Made by a program: the position numbers and the translations under genes. DNA of 64,000 nt from Desulfatibacillum aliphaticivorans DSM 15576. Its GTDB lineage: Bacteria; Desulfobacterota; Desulfobacteria; Desulfobacterales; Desulfatibacillaceae. The notes below the pieces were generated by a model. That model was not told the origin of the DNA, ran no database searches, and saw nothing but the letters and a program-made list of their open reading frames with translations. The DNA is taken from NCBI RefSeq assembly GCF_000429905.1, contig NZ_KE386982.1, forward strand, positions 84,551-148,550, given 5' to 3'. Below are positions 1 through 9,192 of the stretch, in pieces (positions within the stretch are counted from its first letter, which is position 1; the number at the start of each line of letters is the position of its first letter).

Positions 1-827
1 CATATGGAAACACCCCCACGGGCGTGGGGAAGACTACGATATATTGAAACCGACCAGCAAGGACAAAGAAACACCCCCACGGGCGTGGGGAAGACGGCTG
101 ATAAGGTCACGGGCAAAACCAACGATAGGAAACACCCCCACGGGCGTGGGGAAGACCGATACCAGAGGGCAAGCCGCTGGAAAACCATGGAAACACCCCC
201 ACGGGCGTGGGGAAGACCGACCCGGCAATGCTCGTGCACACGGCCTGGGAGAAACACCCCCACGGGCGTGGGGAAGACGGTATTTAAAAAGGAAGTAAGC
301 GCCGAGTACAAGAAACACCCCCACGGGCGTGGGGAAGACTGACGCCTATCATCGCGTTCATACTTTCAGCCGGAAACACCCCCACGGGCGTGGGGAAGAC
401 TATGGGGTTCCGGTCTCGGAGAAATGGACAACGGAAACACCCCCACGGGCGTGGGGAAGACCGTCTGATGTTGTCACGGACGCTGGGAACTCCAGAAACA
501 CCCCCACGGGCGTGGGGAAGACAGTACAATGTCCCGGAAGGCGTGGCGGACCACGGAAACACCCCCACGGGCGTGGGGAAGACTGACAGACCAGCACGGA
601 AAATCGCCTGCGCTTGGAAACACCCCCACGGGCGTGGGGAAGACCCTGTACTTGCTGATGCAGGTTCACCAACACAAGAAACACCCCCACGGGCGTGGGG
701 AAGACGACGCAGCCCGCGCTTTAACCCTGGGCGACACAGAAACACCCCCACGGGCGTGGGGAAGACCTTCGTCCAGATCAACTCCATTGCTCAAGCCGAG
801 AAACACCCCCACGGGCGTGGGGAAGAC
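1..827 (-). CRISPR. Type I-E CRISPR array, 14 repeats and 13 spacers in window
   Basis: A 28-nt repeat, which on the plus strand begins GAAACACCCCC and ends GTGGGGAAGAC, starts at 7 and recurs every 61 bases without exception until 800-827. All 14 copies are identical and all 13 spacers are 33 nt. The repeat holds a short dyad (CCCCAC...GTGGGG) as expected for a Cas6e hairpin. Read on the minus strand it starts GTCTTCCCC and ends GGTGTTTC, the usual I-E orientation, so transcription is taken to run leftward from the cas2 side. Bases 1-6 are the end of another spacer, so the array continues beyond the left edge. No terminal degenerate repeat is seen. ORFs that read through the array are artefacts. 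Confidence 0.98.
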
Positions 828-871
828 ACCAACATCTTGTCGGCGTTTGTTATCCCAATAACAACATCTTG
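828..871 (-). promoter_or_regulatory. Very short leader between cas2 and the array
   Basis: Only 44 bases separate the cas2 stop from the first repeat, less than the usual I-E leader. The gap holds a perfect 7-bp inverted repeat with a 4-nt loop (TTGTTAT at 847-853, ATAACAA at 858-864) and a direct repeat CAACATCTTG at 830-839 and 862-871. The leader signals for transcription and spacer integration must lie here or reach into the 3' end of cas2. The leader role is inferred from position and orientation only. Confidence 0.5.
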
Positions 872-1165
872 CTATTTTGCCAAGAGGCCATTTTTCTCCT
901 GCACCAATTGCAGGCCGCTGATTTCCACCAGGGCTCTGGTATGATCGCCCAGCCCGCGGATTTTGTAGCCCGGCGGTTTATTGGAACGCTGGAACAGGAT
1001 GAGCCCGGATTCCGGCGGGCAGTGGTCCAGCAGGTATTCCACGACTCCGTCCGCCACGGAGTCTTTAACGCCGGAGACGAAAACGTTTGGCCTTGGCTCC
1101 ACGAACCAGAGTTTCATGCGGCCCCGGACGGCCGGAGGCAGGTGGTTTGCGACGGCGACAAGCAT
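872..1165 (-). CDS. cas2: CRISPR-associated endoribonuclease-fold protein Cas2 (I-E)
   Basis: The 97-residue product matches the Cas2e pattern, with an N-terminal LVAVANHLPPAVRGRMKLW core strand and a W-F-V-E-P segment. With Cas1 it forms the integrase complex that inserts new spacers. I chose the ATG at 1165 because a GGAG within the end of cas1 lies 7 nt upstream and the start falls just after the cas1 stop. A longer form from 1177 (101 residues) would overlap cas1 by 11 nt and has no clear ribosome binding site. It is the last gene of the operon and directly precedes the array. Confidence 0.95.
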   Translation of the reverse strand: MLVAVANHLPPAVRGRMKLWFVEPRPNVFVSGVKDSVADGVVEYLLDHCPPESGLILFQRSNKPPGYKIRGLGDHTRALVEISGLQLVQEKNGLLAK

Positions 1166-1166
1166 T

Positions 1167-2027
1167 TTAATCTCCATACAGGACGTGTTGGATGTCCTTG
1201 GCGATGCGGTCCAGGAGGTCTATGGCGACGACTCTGGAGCGGAAGGCTTCGGACACGGTGTGTTTATTATATCTTCCTCCCATTTCCAGGGTCAACGCAA
1301 AAGCCAGGTCAATGCAGAGGTCCTTTTTGTACAGGTCGGCCAGGTCGTAGATAAAGGGCAACGGGCTTCCTGAGTGGATGAAGCCGATGTGGGGGGAATA
1401 GCCCAGGCTGTAAACCGACGAGGTGAGGATGCCGTACAGGGCCGCATTGGCGCTGGTGAGCACCTGGTTGGTGACGTCGCTCATCTCCATCTTGCCCGGC
1501 TTGTAGGAGCGGCCTTTCCATCCCACTTTGTATTTTTCGGCCAGGTCCTTGTACAGGGCCCGGACCCGATGGCCTTCCATGCCCATCATTTCCTTGAGGC
1601 TTTTCCCGGCGAGATCCTCCTGGGGAAAGCGCATGGCGAACATTCTTCGGGCGACCTCCAGGGACTTTTTTTTGTCGGCGGCCAGGAGCATTTGGGATCG
1701 GAGGTTTCTGGAGTCCGAGGTGGGGGACTGGCCCGCGGCGTAAAAAAGCAGGCTGTCCTCCCCCACCCAGCACACGTTGCAATTGGCGGCGGCCAGGACC
1801 TTGACCGCCTCGTGGGTGATGCTGGTTCCCGGCCCCAGGAGCAGGGTGTTTATGACGGCGGCGGGAATGCGGACCACGTTATTCTCGCAGTCGATCCATT
1901 TCACGCTGCTGTCGTCAATTTCCAGGCGTCCCCGCTCCAGGTAAAGGAAAGGATACTTGTCCTTTACCTGGGGCAGGTTTTCCCGGGTAACCTTGATGAA
2001 AAGCCGCTTTTTGGCTTCCTTTGCCAT
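1167..2027 (-). CDS. cas1: CRISPR-associated integrase Cas1 (I-E)
   Basis: The 286-residue protein has the normal Cas1e length. It catalyses integration of new spacers into the leader end of the array as a complex with Cas2. The three metal ligands can be assigned by motif: Glu151 in the MEGHRVRALYK helix, His218 in GFIHSG, and Asp231 in the DLADLYK segment. It starts four bases after the cas5 stop and is followed by cas2 after one base. Nothing suggests truncation, so adaptation may be functional. Confidence 0.97.
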   Translation of the reverse strand: MAKEAKKRLFIKVTRENLPQVKDKYPFLYLERGRLEIDDSSVKWIDCENNVVRIPAAVINTLLLGPGTSITHEAVKVLAAANCNVCWVGEDSLLFYAAGQSPTSDSRNLRSQMLLAADKKKSLEVARRMFAMRFPQEDLAGKSLKEMMGMEGHRVRALYKDLAEKYKVGWKGRSYKPGKMEMSDVTNQVLTSANAALYGILTSSVYSLGYSPHIGFIHSGSPLPFIYDLADLYKKDLCIDLAFALTLEMGGRYNKHTVSEAFRSRVVAIDLLDRIAKDIQHVLYGD

Positions 2028-2030
2028 GGC

Positions 2031-2753
2031 TTAGTTCCTGATGACGGTGACCCGCCGGTCCCGGTATTTTTTCATGGGGCCGAACTGCAAGGGCACGTCG
2101 TTAAGGGTGATGGGTTCGCCCGGATGCTCCCCGTCCACCACACGGAAGTCTTCCATGAGTTCTTTTTCCTCCATGAGGGCGGCGGCCCGGTCCATGGCGT
2201 CCTTTTGGGAGTCAAAGACGCCCTGGAAGACGAATTCCGTGGGCGCGCAGTTTTTCCGGCCCAGGTAGATGTCCCACACTGGATTCTGCAGGGCCTGGGC
2301 GAAGTCCTCGGCCAGGTCGGGCGGGAGATCCAGAACCACGGCGAACCGGGCGTCCTGGAGGTAGTAGCGGTAGGTCAGCTTTGCTCCTCCGCCCACGGCG
2401 GGCTTCCCTTCGCTGGTCTTGGGAATGTGCAGCCGCTCCCATGGATCCTTGTCATCATAGGCGCTGCCCACCATGTGAAAATCCCTGAGCAGGGGTTGTC
2501 GGGGGATTTTTTCCGGCTGTCCGCCGGAGCGTCCGGGCCGGGTGCGGGCGCAGGAGATGACGGTCTGGCCGTATGGCGCCAGACGGGCCAAAAGCTCCTT
2601 TTGCTCCCCGGAGGCGCCCAGGGCGCAAAGGAGCAGGCCCAGGACGCCGGACCGGGTGGGAAAGGGAAGGGTGTCCCGCCGTCCAAACTTGGAGTCCGCC
2701 CCCCAGGACTGCAGAGGGGCCTCCAGCCACATAAGCAGGTATCGGCTATTCAT
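2031..2753 (-). CDS. cas5e: Cascade subunit Cas5e (CasD)
   Basis: The 240-residue product begins with the Cas5 signature LMWLEAPLQSWG followed by DTLPFPTRSGVLGLL, the RAMP-fold N-terminal half typical of CasD. In the Cascade complex Cas5e binds the 5' handle of the crRNA and contacts Cse1. The start overlaps the end of cas7 by 8 nt, which fits translational coupling, and cas1 follows after 3 nt. Length and motifs look complete. Confidence 0.95.
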   Translation of the reverse strand: MNSRYLLMWLEAPLQSWGADSKFGRRDTLPFPTRSGVLGLLLCALGASGEQKELLARLAPYGQTVISCARTRPGRSGGQPEKIPRQPLLRDFHMVGSAYDDKDPWERLHIPKTSEGKPAVGGGAKLTYRYYLQDARFAVVLDLPPDLAEDFAQALQNPVWDIYLGRKNCAPTEFVFQGVFDSQKDAMDRAAALMEEKELMEDFRVVDGEHPGEPITLNDVPLQFGPMKKYRDRRVTVIRN

Positions 2754-3897
2754 GGCCCACCTCTTGGATTGCGTTTTGGATGGACAGGACGAGGTCGTCT
2801 ATGGACGGCCCGTTATCCTCCCCGAAGGTGAATTCGGCGATTTTGCCGAACAGGGACCCCGCCTGTTGCTCCTTTTTTGCCAGATAGGCGCACAAGGCTT
2901 CCTTGCTGGGCTCCAGCAGGCCGCCGTTGCGGGGTTTGACAGCCGTATCAAAGGGGGCTTGCAGGCGCTGCCCCTTACGCACGAAAACCTTGGAGAACTC
3001 CCACCAGCAGGCCCCGGACTGGGTTGCCTGCCGGGCGCTTGGCAGGGCCAGGTACAGGGCTTTGACAAAGCCTTCCAAAGCCTGGGGAAGGTGCTGGCCC
3101 GCCAGGTTCTCCCACAGCTGGCCCATGTCCAGGCATACGTAGCGGTAATAGGTGGCGGAATTAAACTCCAGGGCGCCCATGTGCGCGGACCCGGGTTCGG
3201 TCTGCAGGTCGTCCAGGGCGGTGAAGAACTCCACCTCGTTGGTCACCTTGTGGGTGGAAATGGCGTGGGAAAAAGAAGCGGCGCCCTCCACGTTCAGGGC
3301 CGCGGCCTGGGCCACCATGCGGCCGAACAGGGCTATGTCCACGCCGTCCCGGGAGAAATCCGGCTTACCCAGAAGGTTTTGGATTTTCTTTTCCAGTTTG
3401 ATCTTCTGGATTTTGGCCTCCCCGTTCTTGGTGACCTTTTCCTCCTGGAATTCCGTGCTGAAGTTGTTTTCCTGCAGGGCCAGGGCGATTTTTTTGACTT
3501 CCTCCCAGCTGAGAAAAATAAGGGCGTCGCTCTTATCCGAGCCGTTGCCTTCGGAATCGTCGCCGTCATCCTTTTTACCCTTTTTTTCTTTGATGAACAC
3601 CGACGCCACCTGGGCGGCGCAGGCCTGGGCTTGGTCCGTATCGGCGCCCAGTTCCGCGCAGGCGTCCTCTATCATTTGGTGGATGAGCTTGGTGCGGCTT
3701 CCAATGGGCACGCCCAGGTCCTTCATGGTCAAACGGATGTTGCGCTTCCAGCACTGGCTGCTGACCCGGGCCCGGGTGGTTCCGCCCACCACGGCGGTTT
3801 TTGGAGCGCCCACGTCGTCCCGGTTCAGACAGGTGACGGGGAAGGATTGGAGGATATGAAATTCCACGCGCAGGTTTTGGTACGGATTCTTTTCCAT
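2746..3897 (-). CDS. cas7e: Cascade backbone subunit Cas7e (CasC/Cse4)
   Basis: The 383-residue product starts NLRVEFHILQSFPVTCLNRDD, followed by an AVVGGTTRARVSSQCWKR segment, both typical of Cas7e, the subunit that polymerises along the crRNA spacer. A lysine- and aspartate-rich low-complexity stretch (around residues 103-123, KKGKKDDGDDSEGNGSDK) looks like a surface loop insertion. The ATG at 3897 has an AAGGAGG Shine-Dalgarno sequence upstream. It lies between cas6e and cas5e. Confidence 0.95.
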   Translation of the reverse strand: MEKNPYQNLRVEFHILQSFPVTCLNRDDVGAPKTAVVGGTTRARVSSQCWKRNIRLTMKDLGVPIGSRTKLIHQMIEDACAELGADTDQAQACAAQVASVFIKEKKGKKDDGDDSEGNGSDKSDALIFLSWEEVKKIALALQENNFSTEFQEEKVTKNGEAKIQKIKLEKKIQNLLGKPDFSRDGVDIALFGRMVAQAAALNVEGAASFSHAISTHKVTNEVEFFTALDDLQTEPGSAHMGALEFNSATYYRYVCLDMGQLWENLAGQHLPQALEGFVKALYLALPSARQATQSGACWWEFSKVFVRKGQRLQAPFDTAVKPRNGGLLEPSKEALCAYLAKKEQQAGSLFGKIAEFTFGEDNGPSIDDLVLSIQNAIQEVGHE

Positions 3898-3928
3898 GAT
3901 TGCAAGCCTCCTTATTTATATAAAGCGG

Positions 3929-4528
3929 TTATTGAATGTCTGAAGTCAAAGGAACCAGTTGCAGCAGGCCGAAGCCGAATGCTTTGGCCCTGCCGATGCC
4001 CTGGGTGAAGCTCGTTTTAAACGCGCCGGGATCGGTGACGCGTAATTTGCCGATAAAAGTTGCTGTATTATGGGTCCTCATGGTCCCGTCCTTGGCGTAG
4101 GCTTCCACGCCCATGCGGCTGACTTGCAGGCTGTGGGGCTCCACTTCAAAGCCAAGACCCGGCGCCTTTTTCAGGAACCATTCATGAAGATTCTCCCGGC
4201 CCCGGACCGGGATGAGCTTGCGGGATTTGTTATCTCGCCGGACCGGATTGAGCACCACTTCAAAGCCGTAATAATTCCAATCCAGAAACGCCGCCGGCAC
4301 TTCCCGGCAGTCAATGGTTCCATAGCTCGGCTGCTCTGGCTCCCGGCGGGACAGAATAAGGATCTTCCTTCCGTTCCAGTCCCCGCCCTTGTCGGCAAAG
4401 AGAAAATCCCGGCCCTGGCCGTTGTTCTCCGGAAACAGGTCGTAGACGGCCTTATGAACCCCGTAGACGTCCTTCAGCCCCAGGGCCTTGCAGTCCCCCC
4501 GGTCAAGGGTGTACATGGTCGCTATCAT
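3929..4528 (-). CDS. cas6e: crRNA-processing endoribonuclease Cas6e (CasE/Cse3)
   Basis: The 199-residue product cuts the pre-crRNA at the base of the repeat hairpin and stays bound to it in Cascade. It starts MIATMYTLDRGDC and has a candidate catalytic His25 in YGVHKAVYDLF. A glycine-rich C-terminal loop, GIGRAKAFGFGLLQL, is characteristic of Cas6. I chose the ATG at 4528 because AAGGAGGG precedes it by about 6 nt; the open frame runs further upstream but into cse2. It overlaps cse2 by 26 nt. It sits before cas7, not after cas5 as in the Escherichia coli operon. Confidence 0.94.
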   Translation of the reverse strand: MIATMYTLDRGDCKALGLKDVYGVHKAVYDLFPENNGQGRDFLFADKGGDWNGRKILILSRREPEQPSYGTIDCREVPAAFLDWNYYGFEVVLNPVRRDNKSRKLIPVRGRENLHEWFLKKAPGLGFEVEPHSLQVSRMGVEAYAKDGTMRTHNTATFIGKLRVTDPGAFKTSFTQGIGRAKAFGFGLLQLVPLTSDIQ

Positions 4529-5024
4529 CTTGTTCCCTCCTTCCGAAAAAGTCTTCCGCCCAGCGAAGTTTGCGCTTTTCGCCAAACCATAGGAGTTCAT
4601 CCAGCAGCCGGGCGTAGCACAGGGGCTTTCCTTTGGACCGGATGAGGGCCAGCATGGGGCGCAGCACTCGGCAGGCCTCTTCAGCGTCGTCGCAGGCCAG
4701 GAGCCTGCGCAGGCGGGCTCTGGCGGGCTGGGACTCCTTTTTCTCATCATAGCAGGAGGCCAGGGCCCGCCCGATGCCCCAAACCCCGTCCTTTTCCGGC
4801 TTGGCCCTGGCAAGGGCCGCAGCTATGGAGGCGAAGGATGCGCGTTCCCAGGGCTTTTCAAGGTCGCACCAGCCCACAAGATGCTCCCAGGACTGGGACT
4901 CGGTGGCCGGATTGTCTGCACGGCGCAGGCGGGCTCCGTAGCCGGCGTCCTGAGCCATTCTTTTAATGGCGTAGGACACGAACTCCGTCCCCCTGGTCTT
5001 TCTGAGTTGTTCGTCTTTTTCCAT
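4503..5024 (-). CDS. cse2: Cascade small subunit Cse2 (CasB)
   Basis: The 173-residue, basic and largely helical protein has the length and position of Cse2. Features include an N-terminal EFVSYAIKRMAQDAGYGARLRRADNP segment (given here in part of the family pattern: a helix rich in Arg followed by a short turn), and later FASIAAALARAK and ARLRRLLACDD helices. A Cse2 dimer lines the belly of Cascade and stabilises the R-loop. It follows cse1 after about 50 nt and overlaps cas6e. Sequence conservation in this family is low, so position carries much of the weight. Confidence 0.9.
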   Translation of the reverse strand: MEKDEQLRKTRGTEFVSYAIKRMAQDAGYGARLRRADNPATESQSWEHLVGWCDLEKPWERASFASIAAALARAKPEKDGVWGIGRALASCYDEKKESQPARARLRRLLACDDAEEACRVLRPMLALIRSKGKPLCYARLLDELLWFGEKRKLRWAEDFFGRREQDDSDHVHP

Positions 5025-5075
5025 TTCATTCCCCCAATTGATTGAAGGTTAATGAGCCGCAAGCCGTGAAGGAGC

Positions 5076-6560
5076 TCACGGACAGTTTGAATTCCCGTTT
5101 TTTAAATACTTGGATAAATTGGGACGGTTGGCGGCCCAGGCTTCCATCTGCCGGGCCGTATCCCTGGGGCAAAACGTGTTAAAGGCTGTTCGGGCGCAAT
5201 CGGCAAACCGGGGGCGCATACCATGGGCGCCGCCATCGATATCAGAGCCGCAAACATCCACCAGGTCCTGGAAATTACGTTCGGAAAGCTGCCAGAACAA
5301 GTTGGACGCCTGCGCCGCCTGTTTTTTCCCGTCAGCCTTTTGGTGCTTGAAATAGGCTAGGGAGGATCCGTATACGGATCTGGCCAGGCCTTCCAGGGCA
5401 TCCATTTCGCCTTTCAGGGAGGCGAGCCAGGTTTCTCCCAGCCATTGGGAGGAGAGCCTGATTTCGGACTCCACAAAATCGTCGGCGCCGGAGACGTACT
5501 GCTCCCCCGCATTGCTACTCACCCTGAGCCCCCCTGACCAAATTTTGAAACTCCCGGGTCCCCCTTTCCTGGCTTTGAGAATACCGCTGCGCAGTTGGGG
5601 GCAATCAAAAGATCGAGGGCTGTCCGCCTGAATGAATGAGAGAAGAGATGTCAACTCGCGCCATGGCCTTTTTTCGGGATCAACCCACAGAACCCTGGGC
5701 TTCTTGGTGTTGTCCACGGCCATGCTGGGATCAAAGGCGCCGTCCTTGTAGCCGGGATGAAAAATCCCTTCGACGTAATGGAAGTTTTCGTCCGCAAACA
5801 ATGCGAACCGGCACAGGGGCAGCAGTCTTCCCATATACGCGTTCTTAAAGCTCCGGGCCAAGGAGCAGTCCTCCCCTTCAGGCATTTTCTCCCAGGGCGG
5901 AACGCCCAGCCCTTCCGGGAATTGCTCCATGCGAGCGATTTCCTCCAGCGTGAACAGGTTCAACCAGATCGTTTCCTGTAAGGATCCGCCGAACAGAAAA
6001 TTGTGAAGAAACCCCTGGAAGCCCAGACAAGTACCTGGCTTGGCTGTTTTGGATTTTTCGGAATACGACGGGCTTAAAACGATTTTTGCATCGACCTTTT
6101 TGCCGCCCAGGGCGAAGCAGGAAAGAAATACCAATACAAGAGCCTTCTCTGGGTCACTCAGATCCCTGTCCTTTTGGCTTTCAAAAACCTGCGTGGTGTT
6201 GCCGGTAGCCACAAAGGGCAGGACAGCGCTGACATTCTGGATGTCGGCCGCCATAATCGCCGGCATTTGCAAAAATGGCCTGTCTCCATAGAGCCAGAAG
6301 CAATCCTTATGCTCCTCCAGGTATTCCACGGCCCTGGAGGCCATGCCCGAAGCCCCCATGGCAAGCCATTCGTCCGCGTCCGCCGGGGTGTGGGCGGTCT
6401 GGGCGATGGCCAGAAAGAGTTTTGTGAGAGCGATTTTTTCCAGGGGATTCCCGCCCAGGGCCTCCAATGCCGGGTCTGAAAAAACGTCCCGCAGGCTGAC
6501 AAGCCCCCGGCCCGCAACGGGAATCCATTCCTCTTCCACCAGGTTGAAGCGTTTTTCCAT
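5076..6560 (-). CDS. cse1: Cascade large subunit Cse1 (CasA), PAM recognition
   Basis: The 494-residue product begins MEKRFNLVEEEWIPV, the classic Cse1 N-terminus. It recognises the PAM and recruits Cas3 to the target. The open frame extends upstream to 6587, but the ATG at 6560 is preceded by GGAGG at 5 nt and matches the family N-terminus, so I use it. The length is normal for the family. It follows cas3 after 44 nt and precedes cse2. Confidence 0.95.
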   Translation of the reverse strand: MEKRFNLVEEEWIPVAGRGLVSLRDVFSDPALEALGGNPLEKIALTKLFLAIAQTAHTPADADEWLAMGASGMASRAVEYLEEHKDCFWLYGDRPFLQMPAIMAADIQNVSAVLPFVATGNTTQVFESQKDRDLSDPEKALVLVFLSCFALGGKKVDAKIVLSPSYSEKSKTAKPGTCLGFQGFLHNFLFGGSLQETIWLNLFTLEEIARMEQFPEGLGVPPWEKMPEGEDCSLARSFKNAYMGRLLPLCRFALFADENFHYVEGIFHPGYKDGAFDPSMAVDNTKKPRVLWVDPEKRPWRELTSLLSFIQADSPRSFDCPQLRSGILKARKGGPGSFKIWSGGLRVSSNAGEQYVSGADDFVESEIRLSSQWLGETWLASLKGEMDALEGLARSVYGSSLAYFKHQKADGKKQAAQASNLFWQLSERNFQDLVDVCGSDIDGGAHGMRPRFADCARTAFNTFCPRDTARQMEAWAANRPNLSKYLKNGNSNCP

Positions 6561-6604
6561 GTGCGCCTCCATGATTATTATGAACATTCTTCCTGTGTTG
6601 AAGG

Positions 6605-9166
6605 TTATTGTTGGATCGCCCTGTATCCCAGGGCGGAGTCGTATTTGAGTACATAGCCCGGAAGGGCTTCCTGCCCGTCCAGACCGGCCAGGACGCCGCT
6701 TTCCCTGACCATGGCGGCCCTGAAGGGGCTCTCGTCGTCCTCGCCCAGGTACACGAAGCCCTTGAGGAAATTCATGTTCAGGCCATGGAAATCCGGGGCC
6801 AGTTTTTCAGGAACCGTCACGGTGTTCAGTTGGATCCGGGCGGCGGCCCTGCGCCAATAGGCTTTGTCCCGCAGGCGGAGGCCCGGGGAAAGAACCAGGG
6901 AAGACCCGTCCGGCAGTTCCAGGCGGGTTCCGTTTTGATCGTGAATTTTGGATTTTATAAGCAGGACGTCCGTGGTTTCGATTTCCGAATACCGGGTTTG
7001 GGCCCTGGTCTCGGACTGGGTCTTGCCGCTCCTGGAAAGGCCTGTTCTCGCCAGCCTTGAGAGTTTGTCCTTTACCTTTTCCAGTTCCTGCTTGTAGGCG
7101 GCCATGGGGCCTTGGTCGTTCCGATGGGAATACGTGGCCGCCATGAGAGCCCGTATTTTGGCGCCTGTGAGCTTGAATCGAGGCTGGCCCTCCCAGACAT
7201 CCAGGCTGCGGCACAGGACGTAGGGAGCGTAAACCACGGCGCTTTTGCCCATGCTCTGGCGGTCGGCCTGGGCATCCTCCAGGGAAGGAGCCAGGATCCA
7301 GGCTTCGCGGCGGGCGCCTATGGGACGGATAGAATCATTTTCCCGATGCCGCCATAAGCGGCCCAGGCGCTGCAGGATCATGTCCGTAGGACACAGGCGG
7401 GAAACCAAAAAGTCGCCGTCAATATCCAGGGACTGCTCAAGCACCTGGGTTCCCACCAGTATGCGGCCCTGTTCCCCGCGCTTTTCCCGGCCGGTCTTTC
7501 CGAAAACCCCGGACCAATAGGATTCGTTGGCTTCACGGTCCACTTTGAGAAAGCGGGAGTGGACGAGGCCGGACTCTATGCCGAGGCCGGCAGTCCGGGC
7601 GCCCAGGCGCTGAAAGACTTCCCGGGCGCCGTCTACGGTGTTCTCTATCCACAGAACCTGCTGGCCCTGCTGAGCCCGGTCAATGGCTTCCTCGAAGGCC
7701 TCTTCATCATCAGGATGTATGCGCGTCAGGATTTCTGGCTCTTCCACTGCAGGCGAGGCAATGGCGTGGGGCGGCCCGCTATTCGGGCGTGCAGTGATCA
7801 GGGGATAGGCGTCGTCTCCAGAAGCCGGGGTTTCCCCCGGTGAGTAAACCAACTCCGCCCTGCGAGTTGTATCCAGGGTTGCGCTCAGAATGATGACCGT
7901 GCAATGGATTTCCCTGAGCGCCTGGACAAGCCGGTCCAGGATAACGCCGGTGTAGGCGTCGTAACTGTGGACCTCGTCCAGGATGACGCATTTGCCCGCC
8001 AAGGCAAAGGTGCGCACGAATCCATGCTTGACGTTCATGGCGGCCATGAGCGCCTGGTCCACGGTGCCCACGGCGAAGGGCGCCAATAATCCACGCTTGC
8101 GATAGTCAAACCAGGATTTGCCTGGCTGTCCGTCCTCTCCCATTTCAGTGGCCCCAAGCCACGCCGCGCTGTGGAGAAGCAAGGCTTTTTTATGGGGGCA
8201 GTTCTGATCCAGGACGACGTCCAGAAACTTGTTCATTCGCTCATGCATTTTGTCGGAGGTCAACTGGGTGGGCAGGGCGAAATAAACGCCGGTCGCCCTG
8301 TTCTCCTCAAGAGCCTTATACGCAGCGAACAGGGCCGCCTCGGTCTTCCCCATGCCCATGGGGGCCTCCAGGACATACACCCCGGGTGAAGAGGCCGCTT
8401 GGGCCATTTCGTCCTGGAGCGAGTAAGGGCTGAATTCAAAAATATCCTTGAAGGTCAGCCCGTTTTTAATCCTGGGGCGAATAAACCCGGCGTCGTCAAG
8501 GGCATCGGCGGTCATCCGGGAAAGATCCTCGTCGGAAGGAAGGCCCTTGGGAGCATACGGGCAAATGTCCAGGGCTGAGCCGATCCAGTCCGCCACGGTC
8601 GTGAGGCCGGACAATACGTCCGCATGAATGTCCGAGACGACTTCGGGCCAGGGGGATTGGAAATACTCCCTTAGCCGATCCACGGTCTTCATCCGTTCCG
8701 CCTGCCAGGTCGGGCCTCCGTATATTTCGTCGTCCGGGAAGCCGGGGGATGCCGGGGAAACACCGTGGTGGCGGCCGACGATCTCCGGTATGTAACGACC
8801 CAGATTCCGGGCTGCGGCTTGGCTGACAGTGAAATGCCAGCCGATGTTCCTGTCCAAATTTGCGGAGGCCAGCCCACGATATTCGCCAAGGCTATTATAA
8901 ATTTTATCCTGAAAACCCGGGCTGATTTTCCCGATGTCGTGAATCGCTGCAATCAACTCGCTGCCGCAAGGAAAGAGCTTTTGAACCAGCCATTCCGGCT
9001 GTCGCTGCATCCATTCTCGGGTGACCATCCCCACGATTTTGCAGTGCGTGAAGACGTCGACGCCCGGACAGGAAGCCCCACCGGGCGCTGAAACGGTCTT
9101 TGCGATGAAGGACGGTGGAAACGGAGGCGGGGGCTTGGGAACGTTATGATTCTTAGGCGGCCGCAT
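6605..9166 (-). CDS. cas3: CRISPR-associated helicase-nuclease Cas3 (HD domain first)
   Basis: The 853-residue protein degrades DNA targeted by Cascade. The HD nuclease domain comes first, with His-Asp at about residues 76-77 in AAIHDIGKISPGFQ and a later GRHHGVSP pair. An SF2 helicase follows: Walker A APMGMGKTEAAL near residue 262, a DEVH box (VILDEVHSYD) near 395, an ILSATLD motif, and a C-terminal motif VI with TDMILQRLGRLWRH. All key residues are present. It starts 26 nt after the WYL regulator gene, which suggests co-transcription. Confidence 0.97.
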   Translation of the reverse strand: MRPPKNHNVPKPPPPFPPSFIAKTVSAPGGASCPGVDVFTHCKIVGMVTREWMQRQPEWLVQKLFPCGSELIAAIHDIGKISPGFQDKIYNSLGEYRGLASANLDRNIGWHFTVSQAAARNLGRYIPEIVGRHHGVSPASPGFPDDEIYGGPTWQAERMKTVDRLREYFQSPWPEVVSDIHADVLSGLTTVADWIGSALDICPYAPKGLPSDEDLSRMTADALDDAGFIRPRIKNGLTFKDIFEFSPYSLQDEMAQAASSPGVYVLEAPMGMGKTEAALFAAYKALEENRATGVYFALPTQLTSDKMHERMNKFLDVVLDQNCPHKKALLLHSAAWLGATEMGEDGQPGKSWFDYRKRGLLAPFAVGTVDQALMAAMNVKHGFVRTFALAGKCVILDEVHSYDAYTGVILDRLVQALREIHCTVIILSATLDTTRRAELVYSPGETPASGDDAYPLITARPNSGPPHAIASPAVEEPEILTRIHPDDEEAFEEAIDRAQQGQQVLWIENTVDGAREVFQRLGARTAGLGIESGLVHSRFLKVDREANESYWSGVFGKTGREKRGEQGRILVGTQVLEQSLDIDGDFLVSRLCPTDMILQRLGRLWRHRENDSIRPIGARREAWILAPSLEDAQADRQSMGKSAVVYAPYVLCRSLDVWEGQPRFKLTGAKIRALMAATYSHRNDQGPMAAYKQELEKVKDKLSRLARTGLSRSGKTQSETRAQTRYSEIETTDVLLIKSKIHDQNGTRLELPDGSSLVLSPGLRLRDKAYWRRAAARIQLNTVTVPEKLAPDFHGLNMNFLKGFVYLGEDDESPFRAAMVRESGVLAGLDGQEALPGYVLKYDSALGYRAIQQ

Positions 9167-9192
9167 GTTTTTTTCCCTCTGAGAAAGTTTGA

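Noticed and set aside
4..944. Several ORFs of 80-180 codons across the CRISPR array on both strands
   Set aside because: They arise because the 61-bp repeat unit is free of stops in several frames; the products are repeat peptides.
1374..4008. Long plus-strand ORFs opposite cas1, cas5 and cas7
   Set aside because: Antisense shadows of well-recognised cas genes in GC-rich DNA.
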